NCBI GenBank assembly: GCA_021825955.1
Contig: JAKAEH010000003.1
Span: 1 to 13,430 of the forward strand
Direction: 5' to 3'
Length of the DNA: 13,430 nt
Source: a bacterium
GTDB taxonomy: Bacteria > Patescibacteria > Microgenomatia > Levybacterales > UBA12049
Positions 13,077 through 13,430 of the stretch are shown one piece after another. The notes beneath the pieces were generated by a model. That model made no database searches. It saw only the letters and a list, made by a program, of their open reading frames with translations, and was not told the origin of the DNA. The translations under genes were made by a program, and so were the position numbers. Position 1 is the first letter of the stretch. Each line of letters starts with the position of its first letter.

Positions 13077-13100
13077 AAAAAAACTTCCCTCGCAAGGAAG
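13077..13100 (-). terminator. Terminator-like hairpin in front of the EF-G fragment
   Basis: On the minus strand CTTCC (13100-13096) pairs with GGAAG (13088-13084) over a 7-nt loop and is followed by seven T (13083-13077). This is a rho-independent terminator shape. It lies between a promoter-like element at 13108-13113 and the EF-G start, so it could end upstream transcription or attenuate the EF-G message. Confidence 0.6.
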
Positions 13101-13107
13101 CTAAATA

Positions 13108-13113
13108 AGTATA
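13108..13113 (-). promoter_or_regulatory. Extended -10 element upstream of the EF-G fragment
   Basis: TATACT (13113-13108) preceded by TG and one base on the minus strand gives an extended -10 motif, TGnTATACT. No good -35 is present 17 nt upstream. Transcription would begin near 13101, at the base of the terminator-like hairpin. Confidence 0.4.
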
Positions 13114-13145
13114 ACATATTTTCAATAAAGATTCCATCGTATATT

Positions 13146-13180
13146 CCTATACCTTTATAGGCTTACCTATAGTCCTATAG
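13146..13180. repeat. CCTATAG repeat array, candidate operator
   Basis: CCTATA (13146-13151), its inverse TATAGG (13156-13161) and two direct CCTATAG copies (13166-13172 and 13174-13180) lie in 35 bp. The array ends 3 bp before the -35 box of the plus-strand promoter. Such clustered short repeats suit a protein-binding site controlling that promoter; no binding protein is identified. Confidence 0.5.
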
Positions 13181-13183
13181 CTA

Positions 13184-13212
13184 TTGACAAATAGAATATG
13201 AATTGCTATATT
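13184..13212 (+). promoter_or_regulatory. Near-consensus sigma70 promoter reading rightward
   Basis: TTGACA (13184-13189), exactly 17 nt, then TATATT (13207-13212). The expected start is near 13219, opposite to every gene in the window. The visible downstream 210 bp hold no plus-strand gene, only the antisense of the tRNA-like segment and repeat copy 2, so its target lies beyond the window or it makes an antisense RNA. Confidence 0.65.
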
Positions 13213-13216
13213 GTGT

Positions 13217-13280
13217 ATATCCGTACAAGGATTAGCGCTTTTGGAGAACGTTGCTTTCGTCCTGACTCAGCCACTCTCCC
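13217..13280 (-). tRNA. 5' part of a class II (Ser-like) tRNA, apparently truncated
   Basis: Reading from 13280 the minus strand gives GGGAGAG as an acceptor 5' strand, then TGGCTGAGT...GGACGAAAGC as a serine-type D arm, an anticodon stem ACGTT/AGCGC with four pairs including a wobble, and an extra arm ATCC...GGAT (13232-13229 with 13222-13219). The loop CTCCAAA would give anticodon CCA, which belongs to Trp, not Ser. No T arm and no CTCTCCC to close the acceptor stem follow; instead the sequence runs into the plus-strand promoter region. It is best read as a tRNA remnant or chimera, not a working tRNA. Confidence 0.42.
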
Positions 13281-13286
13281 TATTTA

Positions 13287-13430
<144 letters not shown>

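Overview
The window looks like the packaging and structural end of a tailed bacteriophage (Caudoviricetes) genome. It is AT-rich, and essentially every gene is read on the minus strand, so gene order runs from high to low coordinates. The standard bacterial code fits: Trp is UGG, and TGA, TAA and TAG all act as stops. The host cannot be named. A fragment of bacterial elongation factor G at the right end, the low GC and the frequent absence of Shine-Dalgarno sites are compatible with an uncultivated lineage such as Patescibacteria, but that is only a guess.

From right to left. (1) 13430-13066 holds no complete gene: a direct repeat, a truncated class II tRNA-like segment, a consensus plus-strand promoter with a CCTATAG repeat array, and a minus-strand terminator-like hairpin. 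(2) 13065-12177 holds an EF-G N-terminal fragment fused to a small ORF, then a run of tiny tightly packed genes, one probably frameshifted and HNH-like, one a 39-residue membrane protein. (3) 12120-10760 holds a 103-residue unknown, a winged-helix regulator, a GNAT acetyltransferase and a tiny basic ORF. (4) 10773-6847 is the packaging block: small terminase, large terminase and portal. (5) 6822-4228 holds small proteins and a probable scaffold, including an HExxH protein with an internally started second gene and a HeH/LEM-like protein. (6) 4107-545 holds the major capsid protein, with its own promoter and a complex leader, followed by three tail or fibre-like proteins. (7) 499-1 is a LAGLIDADG homing endonuclease cut by the window edge.

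The genes form one virion-assembly programme: terminase cuts and pumps DNA through the portal into a capsid built on the scaffold, and the last genes supply surface or receptor-binding parts. Regulation shows a repeated layout. Several sigma70-type promoters place the -10 box 6-8 nt before an ATG, which predicts leaderless mRNAs, while other genes use strong Shine-Dalgarno sites or start/stop overlaps.

The main oddity is the right end. A perfect 127-bp repeat (12780-12906 and 13304-13430) carries the EF-G/phage junction twice. Its length equals a common assembler k-mer, so the end is probably an assembly-graph boundary, and the EF-G fusion may be an amplification or assembly chimera rather than biology.
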